Of a stretch of 10,087 nt of DNA, positions 1 through 7,295 are shown in pieces (positions within the stretch are counted from its first letter, which is position 1; every line of letters begins with the position of its first letter). Source of the stretch: JBBSGC01 sp038254525 (GTDB lineage Bacteria; Actinomycetota; Actinomycetes; Propionibacteriales; Nocardioidaceae); NCBI GenBank assembly GCA_038254525.1, contig JBBSGC010000075.1, positions 1 through 10,087 of the forward strand, read 5' to 3'. Below the pieces are notes generated by a model. It saw only the letters and a list, made by a program, of their open reading frames with translations. It made no database searches and was not told where the DNA came from. A program made the position numbers and the translations under genes.

Positions 1-72
1 AAAGCCCTGCGCGAACACCCGACTTCCCTGCATCTCGTCTCCGACGACCCCCAGACAGGGACCCAGCCATGA
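1..72 (+). CDS. C-terminal end of an upstream protein (partial, unknown)
   Basis: Frame 1 is open from the window edge to a TGA at 70-72 and reads KALREHPTSLHLVSDDPQTG followed by TQP and the stop. Its composition and third-position GC suit a real protein tail, and the other two frames here read less naturally. Only 23 residues are visible, so the product cannot be named. The stop overlaps an ATG at 69-71 (ATGA), a layout often seen when the next gene is translationally coupled, although the following ORF is itself doubtful. Being just upstream of a MobF relaxase, it could belong to the same transfer or replication module. That is inference from position only. Confidence 0.55.
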   Translation, partial: KALREHPTSLHLVSDDPQTGTQP

Positions 73-380
73 CCACCACGACCAACCCGACCGAGACGAC
101 GACCACTACGACCCGATCGACGATCTCCACATCCACCACGAAAGCAGCACGACCAACGACAAGAACCACGACCAGGCACAAGCGAGGAGAGAAGGACCAA
201 ACAACCGAAACAGACAGAAGAGCTACAAGATCAAAGGCCTCACACCTTGGCATCACGATCCCGTGGTCCGGGCCGGCCTTCGGCCGGCCGGGCTCGACGC
301 TGCGCGCGAGCGGTCCCGCTGTGGATCTCGTGGAGATCAACAGCGGTGTGATCATGGGCCGGTGGTCGCCGTGGTCTTGA
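69..380 (+). CDS. Doubtful Thr-rich small ORF between upstream gene and relaxase
   Basis: This 103-codon ORF starts with an ATG overlapping the previous stop (ATGA). It ends at TGA 378-380, which overlaps the TTG at 377-379, one candidate start of the relaxase. These two overlaps are the main argument for it: a coupled chain of three genes. Against it, the first 35 residues are almost all Thr, Ser and Arg, as expected from a repeated ACC/ACG pattern. There is no recognisable domain, and codon usage turns A-rich in the middle. The +2 frame of the same stretch (about 95-175) has higher third-position GC and reads as a hydrophilic Asp/His-rich peptide, but it has no start codon. More likely a leader region than a gene. 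Confidence 0.22.
   Translation: MTTTTNPTETTTTTTRSTISTSTTKAARPTTRTTTRHKRGEKDQTTETDRRATRSKASHLGITIPWSGPAFGRPGSTLRASGPAVDLVEINSGVIMGRWSPWS
133..223 (+). other. 91-nt tract without T upstream of the relaxase gene
   Basis: No T occurs on the + strand from 133 to 223, and the tract is A-rich with about 55% G+C, well below the flanking genes. Such strand asymmetry is unusual for coding DNA. An RNA from it could form no A-U or G-U pairs and would be largely unstructured. It sits about 150 nt before the relaxase start, where transfer origins or mRNA leaders often lie. No nic site could be identified, so no function is assigned. Confidence 0.5.
271..289. repeat. Perfect 8-bp inverted repeat, 3-nt loop (GGCCGGCC-TTC-GGCCGGCC)
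   Basis: Each arm, 271-278 and 282-289, is the self-complementary octamer GGCCGGCC. The sequence can therefore form an 8-bp stem around a TTC loop, and each arm can also pair with itself between strands. No T-run follows, so it is not a classical terminator. It lies about 80 nt before the relaxase start, beside the T-free tract, and could be part of a transfer origin, an attenuator-like leader hairpin or a protein-binding site. Confidence 0.5.
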
Positions 381-3300
381 AGATCACCACCGGCTACAGC
401 CCGGAGTACCTGCTCAAGGAGGTCGCGACCGGCCGCGAGAACTACTACACCGGCGCGGTCGCCGAGGGTGAGCCGCCGGGCCGGTGGTGGGGCTCGGGTG
501 CGGAGCTGCTCGGGCTGCGTGGGTTGGTCGAGGCGCAGGACATGCGCGCGGTGTACGAGCGGTTCCTCGACCCGCGTGGCGAGGCGTTCAAGGACCCGCA
601 GCGCTGGGACGAGCCGGACATCGCCACGCTGGGACACACTGGACGGAAGTACATGTCCGAGGACGAGTTGTACAACGCCGCGGTTGAACGGGAGCCGGAC
701 GCCGACGCCGCCCGCCGGATGGAGCTGCGGTTGGAGGCGGGCAAGAACGCCCGGCAGAACGTGGCGTTCTTCGACATGACGTTCAGCGTCGCCAAGTCCA
801 TCACGCTGCTGCACACCGCGTTCGAGGCCCAGCAGGTCGCCGCCCAGCGGGCCGGCGACACCGAACGGGCGGCGGCGTGGGGTGAGTTCCGGCAGGCCGT
901 GGAGGACGCGATCTGGACGGGCAACAACGCCGCGCTGGCCTATATGAATGAGCACGCCGGCTACTCGCGGGTGGGCCGCCACGGCGGCAGTGCCGGCCGG
1001 TGGATCGACGCCCCGGACTGGGTGGTGGCGTCGTTCTTGCAGCACGACAGCCGCGAGCACGACCCGCAGCTGCACATCCACAACGGTTTCCTCAACCGTG
1101 TCCGGTGCGCGGACGGGACGTGGCGCACGGTCGACTCGCGCGCGCTGCATAAGGTGAAGCCGGCCGCGGCGGCGGTCGCCGAGCGCACGACCGCCGAGCG
1201 GCTGACCCACACCCTGGGCGTGATCGCCGCGATGCGCCCGGACGGGAAGGCCCGCGAGATCGTCGGCGTCGCGCAGGAGGCGATGGACCTGATCTCGACC
1301 CGTCGCCGCCAGGTCACGGCCAAGACCGCCGATCTCGTCGAGGCCTTCGAGGCCCGCTACGGCCGCGCCCCGAACAACCTGGAGCTCGACCGGCTCTCCC
1401 AGCAGGCGACGCTGATGACGCGGCGGGCGAAGTCGCACACCGGGGAGACCCGTGAGCAGGTGCTCGACCGGGTCGACGCCCGGCTGCGCGCGGACCTCGA
1501 CGGTGGGCTCGCCGGCGTCGCGCACGCCGCGCTGGAAGCGCGCGAGCAGGCCCCGGCGGTGCAGGACTGGTCCCCGCGCGAGGTGATCGCCCTCGCGTTG
1601 GAGGACGTGCGGCGGGCGAAGTCCGGGTGGACCGAGCATGACCTGACCGCCGCGATCGAGCGTGCTCTGCCCGACTATCTCGGGCTGCCCGACGGCGCCG
1701 CGGTCGCCGATCTGCTGGAGTCGTTGACCGCCGAGGGCGTCAAGCTCGCCAATGCGCTGGACGTGCCGCGGCCGGCGGACGAGCTGACTCCGCAGGAGCT
1801 GCGGCTGCGCAACGGCCGCTCGGTCTACGAGGCGCCCGCGGCCAGGTTGTACGCGACGCCCGATCAGATCCACACCGAGCGGGCCCTGGTCGCGGCCACC
1901 GCCGCCCGCGACGGCGCCGCGTTCCCCGCCCACGTCGCCCGCCGCTACGTCGAGCAGCTGCGCGAGTCGGGGATCGAGCTGGGCGTCGACCAGGCCGCCG
2001 CCGTGGCGGGGGTGCTCACCTCGGGTGCGCGGGTCGAGTGCCTGGTCGGCCCGGCCGGGACCGGCAAGTCGTTCGTCGTCGGCGCGCTCGCGCACGCCTG
2101 GACCGACCCCGAACACGTCCCCGCCATCCCCTCCGGCGCGGGCCCGGCGCGGCGGGTGTTCGGGCTGGCGACCTCCCAGATCGCGACCGAGGTGCTGGCC
2201 GCCGAAGGGCTCACCGCGCGCAACGTGACCCGCTGGCTCGACACCCAGGCCCGGCTCGCCGCCGGCCCCGGCGCGGGCGGGCCGCGTCCGGTCGACGGGG
2301 ACGGGGCGTGGCGGCTGCACGCCGGTGACCTGGTCGTGGTCGACGAGTCCGCGATGACCGACACCGCCTCCCTCGCGGCCATCTTCGCCCATGTGAAGGA
2401 GGCGGGGGCGAAGCTGCTGCTGGTTGGCGACCACCGCCAGCTCGCCGCCATCGGCGCCGCGGGAATCATGGAGCTGCTCGCCGAGGCCGGTATCCGCTAC
2501 GAGCTGTCGGAGGCCCGCCGGTTCACCCACGAGTGGGAGCGCGAGGCGTCGCTGCGGCTGCGTGAGGGTGACGAGACCGTGCTCGACGTCTACCACCGCC
2601 AGGGCCGGCTCCTGGACGCCGGAACGCGCGACGAGGCAGAAGCGTCCGCCGCCCGCGCGTGGCTCGGCGACACCCTGGCCGGCCGTGACACGGTGCTGCT
2701 GGTCGACGACAACGCCGCTGCGGCCCGCCTGTCCGGGCAGCTGCGTGCCGAGCTGGTCCGGCTCGGCCGGGTCGCCGAGCACGGTGTCCCGCTCGTGCAG
2801 GGCACGGTCGCCGGGGTGGGGGACCGGGTGCAGGCCCGCTGGAACGGCTGGGACCTCGCCGGGATCGAGGGCAACCGTCGCGGCCCGATCAACCGCGAGA
2901 CCTACCAGGTCACCGCCGTCCGCGACGACGGCTCCCTCGACGTCCACCTCACCACCGGCACCGGCCCGGACGGTGAGCCGATCGGGCAACGACTGCTGCT
3001 GCCCGCCCGCTACGTCGCCGAGCACCTGGACCTGGCCTACGCCTCCACCGTGCACGCCGCCCAGGGCCGCACCACCGACACCAGCCACGCCGTCATCACC
3101 TCGTGGACGTCGCTGTCCGCCCTCTACGTCGCGCTGTCCCGCGGTCGCGACGCCAACACCGCCCACGTCGCCACCACGTCCACGGTCGACGACCCCGCCC
3201 GGGGACGGCCTGATCAGACGCTGCACCGCAACCCGCTGTCGCTGCTCGCGGGCATTCTCGCCGACCGTGACCCGATCACCCGCCAGTCCGCGACCGCGAT

Positions 3301-4804
3301 CGCCGCCGACACCGCCACCGCAGCGGCGAGTGTGGCGACCAACGGCGAACGCTTCACCGACGCCGCCACCCAGGCCGTCACCGCCCGCACCGCCCACTGG
3401 CTCGACGAGCTCACCGCCACCGGCGCCCTCACCGGCGAGCAGCGGACCCGGCTCGCCGCCGAGGACGGCGCCACCTCCCTCGGACGCGTGCTGCGCCGCG
3501 CCGAGCTGGCCGGGCTCGACGCCCGCCAAGTCCTGACCGACGCGGTCACCGAGCGCCCGCTGTCCGGCGCGAACAACACCACCAACGTCCTAGTCTCGCG
3601 CATCACCGACGGCGGCACCCGCCGCTTCGACCCCCACGGCGACTCCTGGTCCCAGTGGCTCCCCGCCACCGGGCGGCCCGCCTGGGACGCCTACCTCGCC
3701 GGCCTCGCCCACGCCGCCGACCAGCGCGCCGCCGTCCTCGGCCGCGAGACGGCCGAGCAGGCGCCCGCGTGGGCGGTCGAGGCCCTCGGGGCCGTCCCCG
3801 CCGCCGACGACCCCGCCCGCGGCGACTGGGAACGCCGCACCGGGATCGTGGCCGGCTACCGCGAGCTGCGCGGCCACGACGACCCCACCGACGCCCTCGG
3901 CCACGCCCCGGCCCCCGCCCGGCAGGCCGAGGCGTACGCCGCCTACCGCGCCGCCTGGACCGCCCTCGGGCGGCCCGAGGCCCAGCAGAGCGAGCACGAG
4001 ATGTCCACCGCGCAACACCTGGTGCGCATCCGCGCGTGGGAGCGCGAACGCGCCTGGGAGCCCCGCTACGTCGGCAACGACCTCGCCGGCACCCGCCAGG
4101 CCGCCGACCACCACCGACATGCCGCCACCGTGCGGCGCGCCGAAGCCGAGAACTCCGACCAGCCCGACGAGCGTGCCCGGCTCGAGCGGGAGGCCCGCGA
4201 CGCCGAAGCCCTCGCCGCGACGCTCGACGAGCAGATCGTCGCGCTGGAGCAGCAGGACGCCGCCTGGGCACGTCACCGTGCCCACACCGCCCGCACCCGC
4301 GCGGAGGCCGACATCTCCCGCGCCATCGTCGCCGACCGCGACGACGAGCACGAGCCGCGCGTCACCGCCGACGAATGGCTCGCCGCGCACGGCCAGGCCC
4401 TCGCCGACGACGAGCGCCACCAGGTCGTCACCGAGGCCGACGTCGACGACCGTCCCGCCGAGCTCGACGACCGGGACGCCGCCCGCGCCCTCGACAACGT
4501 CGCGGCGGTGGGGGAGTCCGACCTGCGCGAGGTCGCCGCGACCGAGCCCCGCCCAGTCGACGAGGACCGCATCGGCGTCCGGACGCCCGACCAGAGCGCA
4601 GCAGCACTGGACCGGGCGCAGCGCGCGATCCGGGAGATCGAAGCCCGCGAGGTGTGGGAACGCCAAGCCGAGCAGGACGAGCGCGCCGCGCAGCTCGGCC
4701 GCTGGCACGACGAGGACCAGAGCACCCGCGACGCCGCCGACGTCGACGAGGCCGCCCCCGTCCTCAGTGACAGCGCCGGCTATGCGCCAGCCGCCCGGCC
4801 GTGA
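371..4804 (+). CDS. MobF-family conjugative relaxase-helicase (TrwC/TraI-like)
   Basis: A nicking-unwinding enzyme of conjugation. It should cleave one strand at oriT through a tyrosine, stay covalently bound to the DNA and unwind it for transfer. With the GTG at 371 as start it has 1477 aa. Domains in order: relaxase, about 1-330, with tandem tyrosines Y25-Y26 in a NYYTG context and the three-histidine metal site HDPQLHIH (H230, H235, H237); RecD-like helicase, about 540-950, with Walker A GPAGTGKS (K566), Walker B VVDES (D658, E659), a GDHRQL motif, an HAAQGRT segment and arginine motif YVALSRGRD (R924); then about 520 residues of Ala/Arg/Glu-rich, largely helical C-terminus, a usual extension in actinobacterial members. 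The start is uncertain: GTG 362, GTG 371 or TTG 377 all fit, and no good Shine-Dalgarno is seen. The frame is open upstream, but that part reads as non-protein. The last 25 nt overlap the convergent gene. Confidence 0.95.
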   Translation: MVLKITTGYSPEYLLKEVATGRENYYTGAVAEGEPPGRWWGSGAELLGLRGLVEAQDMRAVYERFLDPRGEAFKDPQRWDEPDIATLGHTGRKYMSEDELYNAAVEREPDADAARRMELRLEAGKNARQNVAFFDMTFSVAKSITLLHTAFEAQQVAAQRAGDTERAAAWGEFRQAVEDAIWTGNNAALAYMNEHAGYSRVGRHGGSAGRWIDAPDWVVASFLQHDSREHDPQLHIHNGFLNRVRCADGTWRTVDSRALHKVKPAAAAVAERTTAERLTHTLGVIAAMRPDGKAREIVGVAQEAMDLISTRRRQVTAKTADLVEAFEARYGRAPNNLELDRLSQQATLMTRRAKSHTGETREQVLDRVDARLRADLDGGLAGVAHAALEAREQAPAVQDWSPREVIALALEDVRRAKSGWTEHDLTAAIERALPDYLGLPDGAAVADLLESLTAEGVKLANALDVPRPADELTPQELRLRNGRSVYEAPAARLYATPDQIHTERALVAATAARDGAAFPAHVARRYVEQLRESGIELGVDQAAAVAGVLTSGARVECLVGPAGTGKSFVVGALAHAWTDPEHVPAIPSGAGPARRVFGLATSQIATEVLAAEGLTARNVTRWLDTQARLAAGPGAGGPRPVDGDGAWRLHAGDLVVVDESAMTDTASLAAIFAHVKEAGAKLLLVGDHRQLAAIGAAGIMELLAEAGIRYELSEARRFTHEWEREASLRLREGDETVLDVYHRQGRLLDAGTRDEAEASAARAWLGDTLAGRDTVLLVDDNAAAARLSGQLRAELVRLGRVAEHGVPLVQGTVAGVGDRVQARWNGWDLAGIEGNRRGPINRETYQVTAVRDDGSLDVHLTTGTGPDGEPIGQRLLLPARYVAEHLDLAYASTVHAAQGRTTDTSHAVITSWTSLSALYVALSRGRDANTAHVATTSTVDDPARGRPDQTLHRNPLSLLAGILADRDPITRQSATAIAADTATAAASVATNGERFTDAATQAVTARTAHWLDELTATGALTGEQRTRLAAEDGATSLGRVLRRAELAGLDARQVLTDAVTERPLSGANNTTNVLVSRITDGGTRRFDPHGDSWSQWLPATGRPAWDAYLAGLAHAADQRAAVLGRETAEQAPAWAVEALGAVPAADDPARGDWERRTGIVAGYRELRGHDDPTDALGHAPAPARQAEAYAAYRAAWTALGRPEAQQSEHEMSTAQHLVRIRAWERERAWEPRYVGNDLAGTRQAADHHRHAATVRRAEAENSDQPDERARLEREARDAEALAATLDEQIVALEQQDAAWARHRAHTARTRAEADISRAIVADRDDEHEPRVTADEWLAAHGQALADDERHQVVTEADVDDRPAELDDRDAARALDNVAAVGESDLREVAATEPRPVDEDRIGVRTPDQSAAALDRAQRAIREIEAREVWERQAEQDERAAQLGRWHDEDQSTRDAADVDEAAPVLSDSAGYAPAARP

Positions 4805-5403
4805 CCGCCCGCCACCGGCATCGGCCACGCGCCGCGGCCGATGCCGGCCGGCCCGTCGGTCAGCCACACCCGCAGCTGCGCAGACGCCAGGCCGGGCGGG
4901 ATCGCGAACCCGCGCAGCCGCACCCGGTACTCCTCCCGCTCGCCGAACGAGACGGTGCTGCCGTCGCCACGGTGGATCGGGGCGAGGATCGCCGGGTCGT
5001 CGAACAGCCCGCGCGCCCACCCGAGCGCGCAGACCACCCCGTGCGCGTAGAAACGCTGCGACATCGGCCCCGAGTGCTCCTCCCACAGCGGCTTGGTCAT
5101 CGGGCCCAGGCCCGAAACCTCCCGCCGCCACCACAACGGCGACGGGTAGGGCTCGCCCTCGGCGAGCGCGTTCGCCACCGCCACTAACCCATCCGCGACC
5201 GCGGCCGTCGGTGCCGCCCGCCACGGCAGCGGTCCGCGGGTCTGTTCGCCCTCGGCCCCGCCGAGCCAGCTCAACGACCCGAACCCGGCCAGCGCCTCCG
5301 GCGACTTGGTCGACCCGAACAACCGCAGCAGGTAGTGCTCGACGTCGGCGACCGCGCGCAGCGGCGGCCGCACCCAGCCTGGAACGCCGTTCAGCCTCGC
5401 CAT
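4780..5403 (-). CDS. Hypothetical protein next to the relaxase, 207 aa
   Basis: I cannot assign a function. The sequence reads as a genuine soluble protein starting MARLNGVPGWVRPPLRAV, with Trp/Pro-rich stretches (VEHYLLRLFGS, PYPSPLWWRRE, WARGLFDDPAILAPIH) and no signal peptide or clear membrane segment. From memory, similar proteins with a conserved GWVRPPLRA start occur beside MobF relaxases in actinobacterial mobile elements, which would explain the location. ATG at 5403 is preferred over the in-frame TTG at 5433, because neither has a strong ribosome site and the natural-looking protein begins at MARL. This ATG lies inside the upstream zinc-ribbon gene (13-bp overlap, different frame), suggesting translational coupling. 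The stop (TAG at 4780-4782) lies within the relaxase 3' end, so the two transcripts converge and overlap by 25 bp. Confidence 0.72.
   Translation of the reverse strand: MARLNGVPGWVRPPLRAVADVEHYLLRLFGSTKSPEALAGFGSLSWLGGAEGEQTRGPLPWRAAPTAAVADGLVAVANALAEGEPYPSPLWWRREVSGLGPMTKPLWEEHSGPMSQRFYAHGVVCALGWARGLFDDPAILAPIHRGDGSTVSFGEREEYRVRLRGFAIPPGLASAQLRVWLTDGPAGIGRGAWPMPVAGGHGRAAGA
4815..4847 (+). terminator. Strong hairpin just after the relaxase stop
   Basis: CCGGCATCGGCC (4815-4826) is perfectly complementary to GGCCGATGCCGG (4836-4847) across a 9-nt loop, giving a 12-bp GC-rich stem starting 10 nt after the relaxase TGA. No T-tract follows, but actinobacterial terminators often lack one. The stem lies inside the 3' coding part of the convergent - strand gene, which spells around AGIGRGAWPMPVA there, so it is constrained by both roles. 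Termination is inferred from position and stem strength. Confidence 0.5.
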
Positions 5404-6188
5404 GCCCGCCAGTGTGCGACCCCGCACCGACAAGAACAGACCGCCAACAGGGCGGAGCCTGCGGAAGCGAGGAGCGTCAAGATCGGCGATGGCCGCCGGT
5501 CAGTTACTCGATGCCGGTACGGGTCTTCATCGCCCAGGTAGAGCAGGTGTGGATCGTCCTTCTTCGCCCGGAACGTGCGCGATCCATCTTCGGGAGGGCA
5601 GATCGGGCACTCGCTGCGGCCGCGCTCCATCTTCTGGATCGACCCGCACGCGTCGTGTCGGCCCCACGTGCCGTGGGAAAGCCGGGTGCTCGCCTCGCGC
5701 CAGTCCCACGGCAATCCATGGATGTCGGTGGCCAGCACAGTCCAGCCCGGCCGTGCGTAGGACACCAGCGTGCCGCCCACCAGGTCATAGCTGATGGCCT
5801 CGTGCAACGTCCAGTCATCGATGTCCTCACCGGAGTCAAGACCGCGGTAGGAACGCAGATCATCCAGGTGCCCCTGCTCGACCATGGCCTCACGTACCAG
5901 CTCGATGTCCTCGATGTGGATGGGTGAGGTCCGGTCGTCCAGACAGAGGTGGCACCGCGTACGCCACCCCGGTCGACACGCTCGCTCGTCACCGCACCAG
6001 GTGCACTGCAGTATCTGGATCCGCTGACCGCCGGGTTGGTCCTCGATCACCTGCATCTGGTCGGCGATGCCGGTGGCGCACGTGGCGCACGCGTTCATCC
6101 ACGCGACGGCGAGCACACGGCCCGACGACCCCACGGGTACACCGAGCGGCTCGAGGCAGTTTGCGCAGGTCTTCTCGGTCGCTTGCAA
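5391..6188 (-). CDS. Protein with three zinc-ribbon-like Cys/His clusters, 265 aa
   Basis: No named family recognised. Paired Cys/His motifs suggest three structural zinc sites: CANC (8-11) with CATC (34-37); CTWC (62-65) with CHLC (79-82); and H178-x2-C181 with CPIC (194-197). Between the second and third lies an acidic, Trp-containing segment (about 90-175). Zinc ribbons of this kind usually bind nucleic acid or hold protein partners, so DNA or RNA contact is plausible but inferred. The start is TTG at 6188, chosen because an in-frame TGA lies 12 nt upstream and because starting at M31 would lose the first CxxC. A weak GAAG sits 7 nt before it. The final 35 or so residues, after a DEDPYRH segment, are less protein-like, and the true end could be shorter if a frameshift exists. 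It overlaps the downstream - strand gene by 13 bp, so the two probably form one operon. Confidence 0.72.
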   Translation of the reverse strand: MQATEKTCANCLEPLGVPVGSSGRVLAVAWMNACATCATGIADQMQVIEDQPGGQRIQILQCTWCGDERACRPGWRTRCHLCLDDRTSPIHIEDIELVREAMVEQGHLDDLRSYRGLDSGEDIDDWTLHEAISYDLVGGTLVSYARPGWTVLATDIHGLPWDWREASTRLSHGTWGRHDACGSIQKMERGRSECPICPPEDGSRTFRAKKDDPHLLYLGDEDPYRHRVTDRRPSPILTLLASAGSALLAVCSCRCGVAHWRAWRG

Positions 6189-6237
6189 ACCTCGACTTCA
6201 CCCACTCCCGCCGTCGCCGGTGAAGGCCGCCGTCGGC

Positions 6238-6255
6238 CGAGACCCGCGGGTCTCG
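6238..6255. promoter_or_regulatory. Perfect 18-bp palindrome, candidate operator
   Basis: CGAGACCCGCGGGTCTCG is perfectly self-complementary (9-bp half-sites). It lies in the 204-bp gap between the divergent zinc-ribbon gene (- strand, start 6188) and HhH gene (+ strand, start 6393), about 50 nt upstream of the former. A symmetric site in a divergent promoter region is the usual form of a dimeric repressor operator. No regulator gene is visible in the window, so the binding protein is unknown. It could also form a hairpin in either leader RNA. Confidence 0.45.
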
Positions 6256-6281
6256 CTCGAAAAATCGACCAGCGCTGTCAA
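6253..6281 (-). promoter_or_regulatory. Candidate promoter for the zinc-ribbon operon (TTGACA -35)
   Basis: On the - strand a perfect -35 hexamer TTGACA occupies 6281-6276. At a 17-nt spacing the -10 position (6258-6253) reads GAGCGA, a poor match to TANNNT, so the call is weak. The predicted start of transcription would fall inside the 18-bp palindrome at 6238-6255, which would suit repression. A T-run (6264-6260) lies in the spacer. Confidence 0.28.
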
Positions 6282-6376
6282 CGCGACCACAACGATAGTG
6301 GCCTTCGCCAGGGGCACAGGGTTTGCGACACGAACAGGTGATGCAGGCGGTCTCGCTTGGACTGAGGCTCGTGCGC

Positions 6377-6383
6377 GGAGGAG
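6377..6383 (+). promoter_or_regulatory. Strong ribosome binding site for the HhH gene
   Basis: GGAGGAG lies 9 nt before the ATG at 6393, close to the ideal Shine-Dalgarno sequence and spacing. It fixes this start codon and is the clearest ribosome site in the window. Confidence 0.8.
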
Positions 6384-6392
6384 TCTCCAAGG

Positions 6393-7130
6393 ATGGCTGC
6401 CGCCAGGAGGCTCCCACCAGATCCGCAGGATGTTCCAGTACTCGGGCTGTCGGTGCTGCGCGCGACCCCCGGTTGGGACGACGCGATCAACGCGCTTCGC
6501 GTCGTATGGGAATCCGACGGCGAACACGCCAGAACCAGGGCAGCCGAGATCCGGAGCAATTTTGCGGGCCGTCGTGGACTGATGGTGCTCGACGTCGTGC
6601 TGTCTCGGCAACGCCGCTATACCGCCCGCGTCACTCCTCGGCTCAACCGGTGGCTCGAGCACGTAGCGGAGCAGCGCGGCGTGCCGACCCTTAGATGGGT
6701 GGAAGGCAACCCCGACTCCTACGTCGACCTGGGCCTGCGCGACGGCGAGGCTGACACCATCGGCAATGTGACGGCCGGGTTGCTGCGTTACGCCGACGAT
6801 CACCGGCTCGACGAAGACCAGGCATGCGTAGCGTGGGCGCACGAAGTCGGCGGGCTTGAAGTCGCTCCCGACCTCGACCCCTACATAGGCGCTGTCAAAG
6901 GAATCGGCCCGGCCCTGTTCGCTTATCTGCGGATACTGTGCGGCGCCGACACGATCAAACCCGACGTCCGCGTGCTCAAGCAACTGCGCCGGGTCGGCGT
7001 GCAGGTCGCGCCGGCCAGCGCCGCGGCGGGCTTCCTCGCCGCCTCAGCTGTCGCCCACGAGCTCGGCATCCCCGTGATCGAGCTCGACCAACTGCTCTGG
7101 TACGCGACCGAACGCAATACCGCACGATGA
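6393..7130 (+). CDS. Helix-hairpin-helix (HhH-GPD-like) DNA-binding protein, 245 aa
   Basis: The C-terminal half carries VKGIGPALFAYLRI (about 168-181), a helix-hairpin-helix with the GIGP turn at 170-173, followed by TIKPDVRVLKQL. This order matches the HhH-GPD DNA glycosylase superfamily (endonuclease III, MutY, AlkA), where the hairpin and a following aspartate form the active site. D191 in KPDVRV aligns with the catalytic Asp. The position of the endonuclease III lyase lysine is occupied by Ala/Leu, so AP-lyase activity is unlikely; it may be a monofunctional glycosylase or only a DNA binder. The N-terminal half is helical and Arg-rich with no recognised domain. The start is set by GGAGGAG. 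It is divergent from the zinc-ribbon operon and lies 165 bp before hsdR on the same strand, so a link to restriction is possible but unproven. Confidence 0.75.
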   Translation: MAAARRLPPDPQDVPVLGLSVLRATPGWDDAINALRVVWESDGEHARTRAAEIRSNFAGRRGLMVLDVVLSRQRRYTARVTPRLNRWLEHVAEQRGVPTLRWVEGNPDSYVDLGLRDGEADTIGNVTAGLLRYADDHRLDEDQACVAWAHEVGGLEVAPDLDPYIGAVKGIGPALFAYLRILCGADTIKPDVRVLKQLRRVGVQVAPASAAAGFLAASAVAHELGIPVIELDQLLWYATERNTAR

Positions 7131-7259
7131 CAGCTCCAGGCTGATAAGCACCGCGCGGCTGTGTCGGTACAGCGAGGCGTTGCGGCCTGAGTAGCCGCCA
7201 ACCCCGACGTCCGGTCGGCATTGCCCGGGGCACGACGCCAACGACTGATCCGGCCGTCG
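7131..7259. other. Short gap without a recognised gene
   Basis: Between the HhH stop and the hsdR promoter region no credible coding frame is seen. The only structure noted is a weak 5-bp stem, GCGGC (7182-7186) with GCCGC (7194-7198), around a 7-nt loop. It might act as a weak terminator for the HhH gene but has no T-run. The hsdR frame is open back to a TTG at 7221, which lacks a ribosome site. Confidence 0.35.
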
Positions 7260-7295
7260 TGGATCTATGCCCTCCTAGCTACTAGGTTCTCACGA
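7260..7295 (+). promoter_or_regulatory. Candidate leaderless promoter of hsdR with overlapping inverted repeat
   Basis: TAGGTT at 7283-7288 matches the actinobacterial -10 pattern TANNNT and ends 7 nt before the GTG at 7296. Transcription would therefore start at or next to the initiation codon, and no Shine-Dalgarno is present. A partial -35 (TGGATC, 7260-7265) sits at 17-nt spacing. The inverted repeat CCTAG-CTA-CTAGG (7274-7286) overlaps the -10, where a repressor could bind. Leaderless mRNAs are common in actinobacteria; the call here is inference. Confidence 0.42.

Noticed and set aside
95..230. Asp/His-rich reading with high third-position GC in the relaxase frame upstream of its start
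   Set aside because: No start codon within view and no support as part of the relaxase. Past about 180 the codon bias is lost, so it is treated as leader sequence.
3590..5224. 544-codon - strand open frame opposite the relaxase C-terminus
   Set aside because: Gly/Val/Ala-rich antisense shadow of a high-GC gene. It runs across the true relaxase frame and the convergent gene and shows no domain.
5434..5500. Hydrophobic stretch LTLLASAGSALLAVC near the zinc-ribbon protein C-terminus, considered as a membrane anchor
   Set aside because: Short, interrupted by small and polar residues, followed by Cys/Arg, and in a poorly supported tail that may not be native.
4119..5927. 602-codon + strand frame spanning the relaxase end and the two - strand genes
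   Set aside because: Pro/Thr/Arg-rich shadow frame. The - strand genes there have protein-like sequence and zinc motifs, and this one does not.
6198..6983. 261-codon - strand frame opposite the HhH gene
   Set aside because: The + strand frame has a strong ribosome site and a clear HhH motif. The antisense reading has neither.
7182..7198. Stem GCGGC/GCCGC as terminator of the HhH gene
   Set aside because: Only 5 bp with a 7-nt loop and no T-run; expected by chance in GC-rich DNA.
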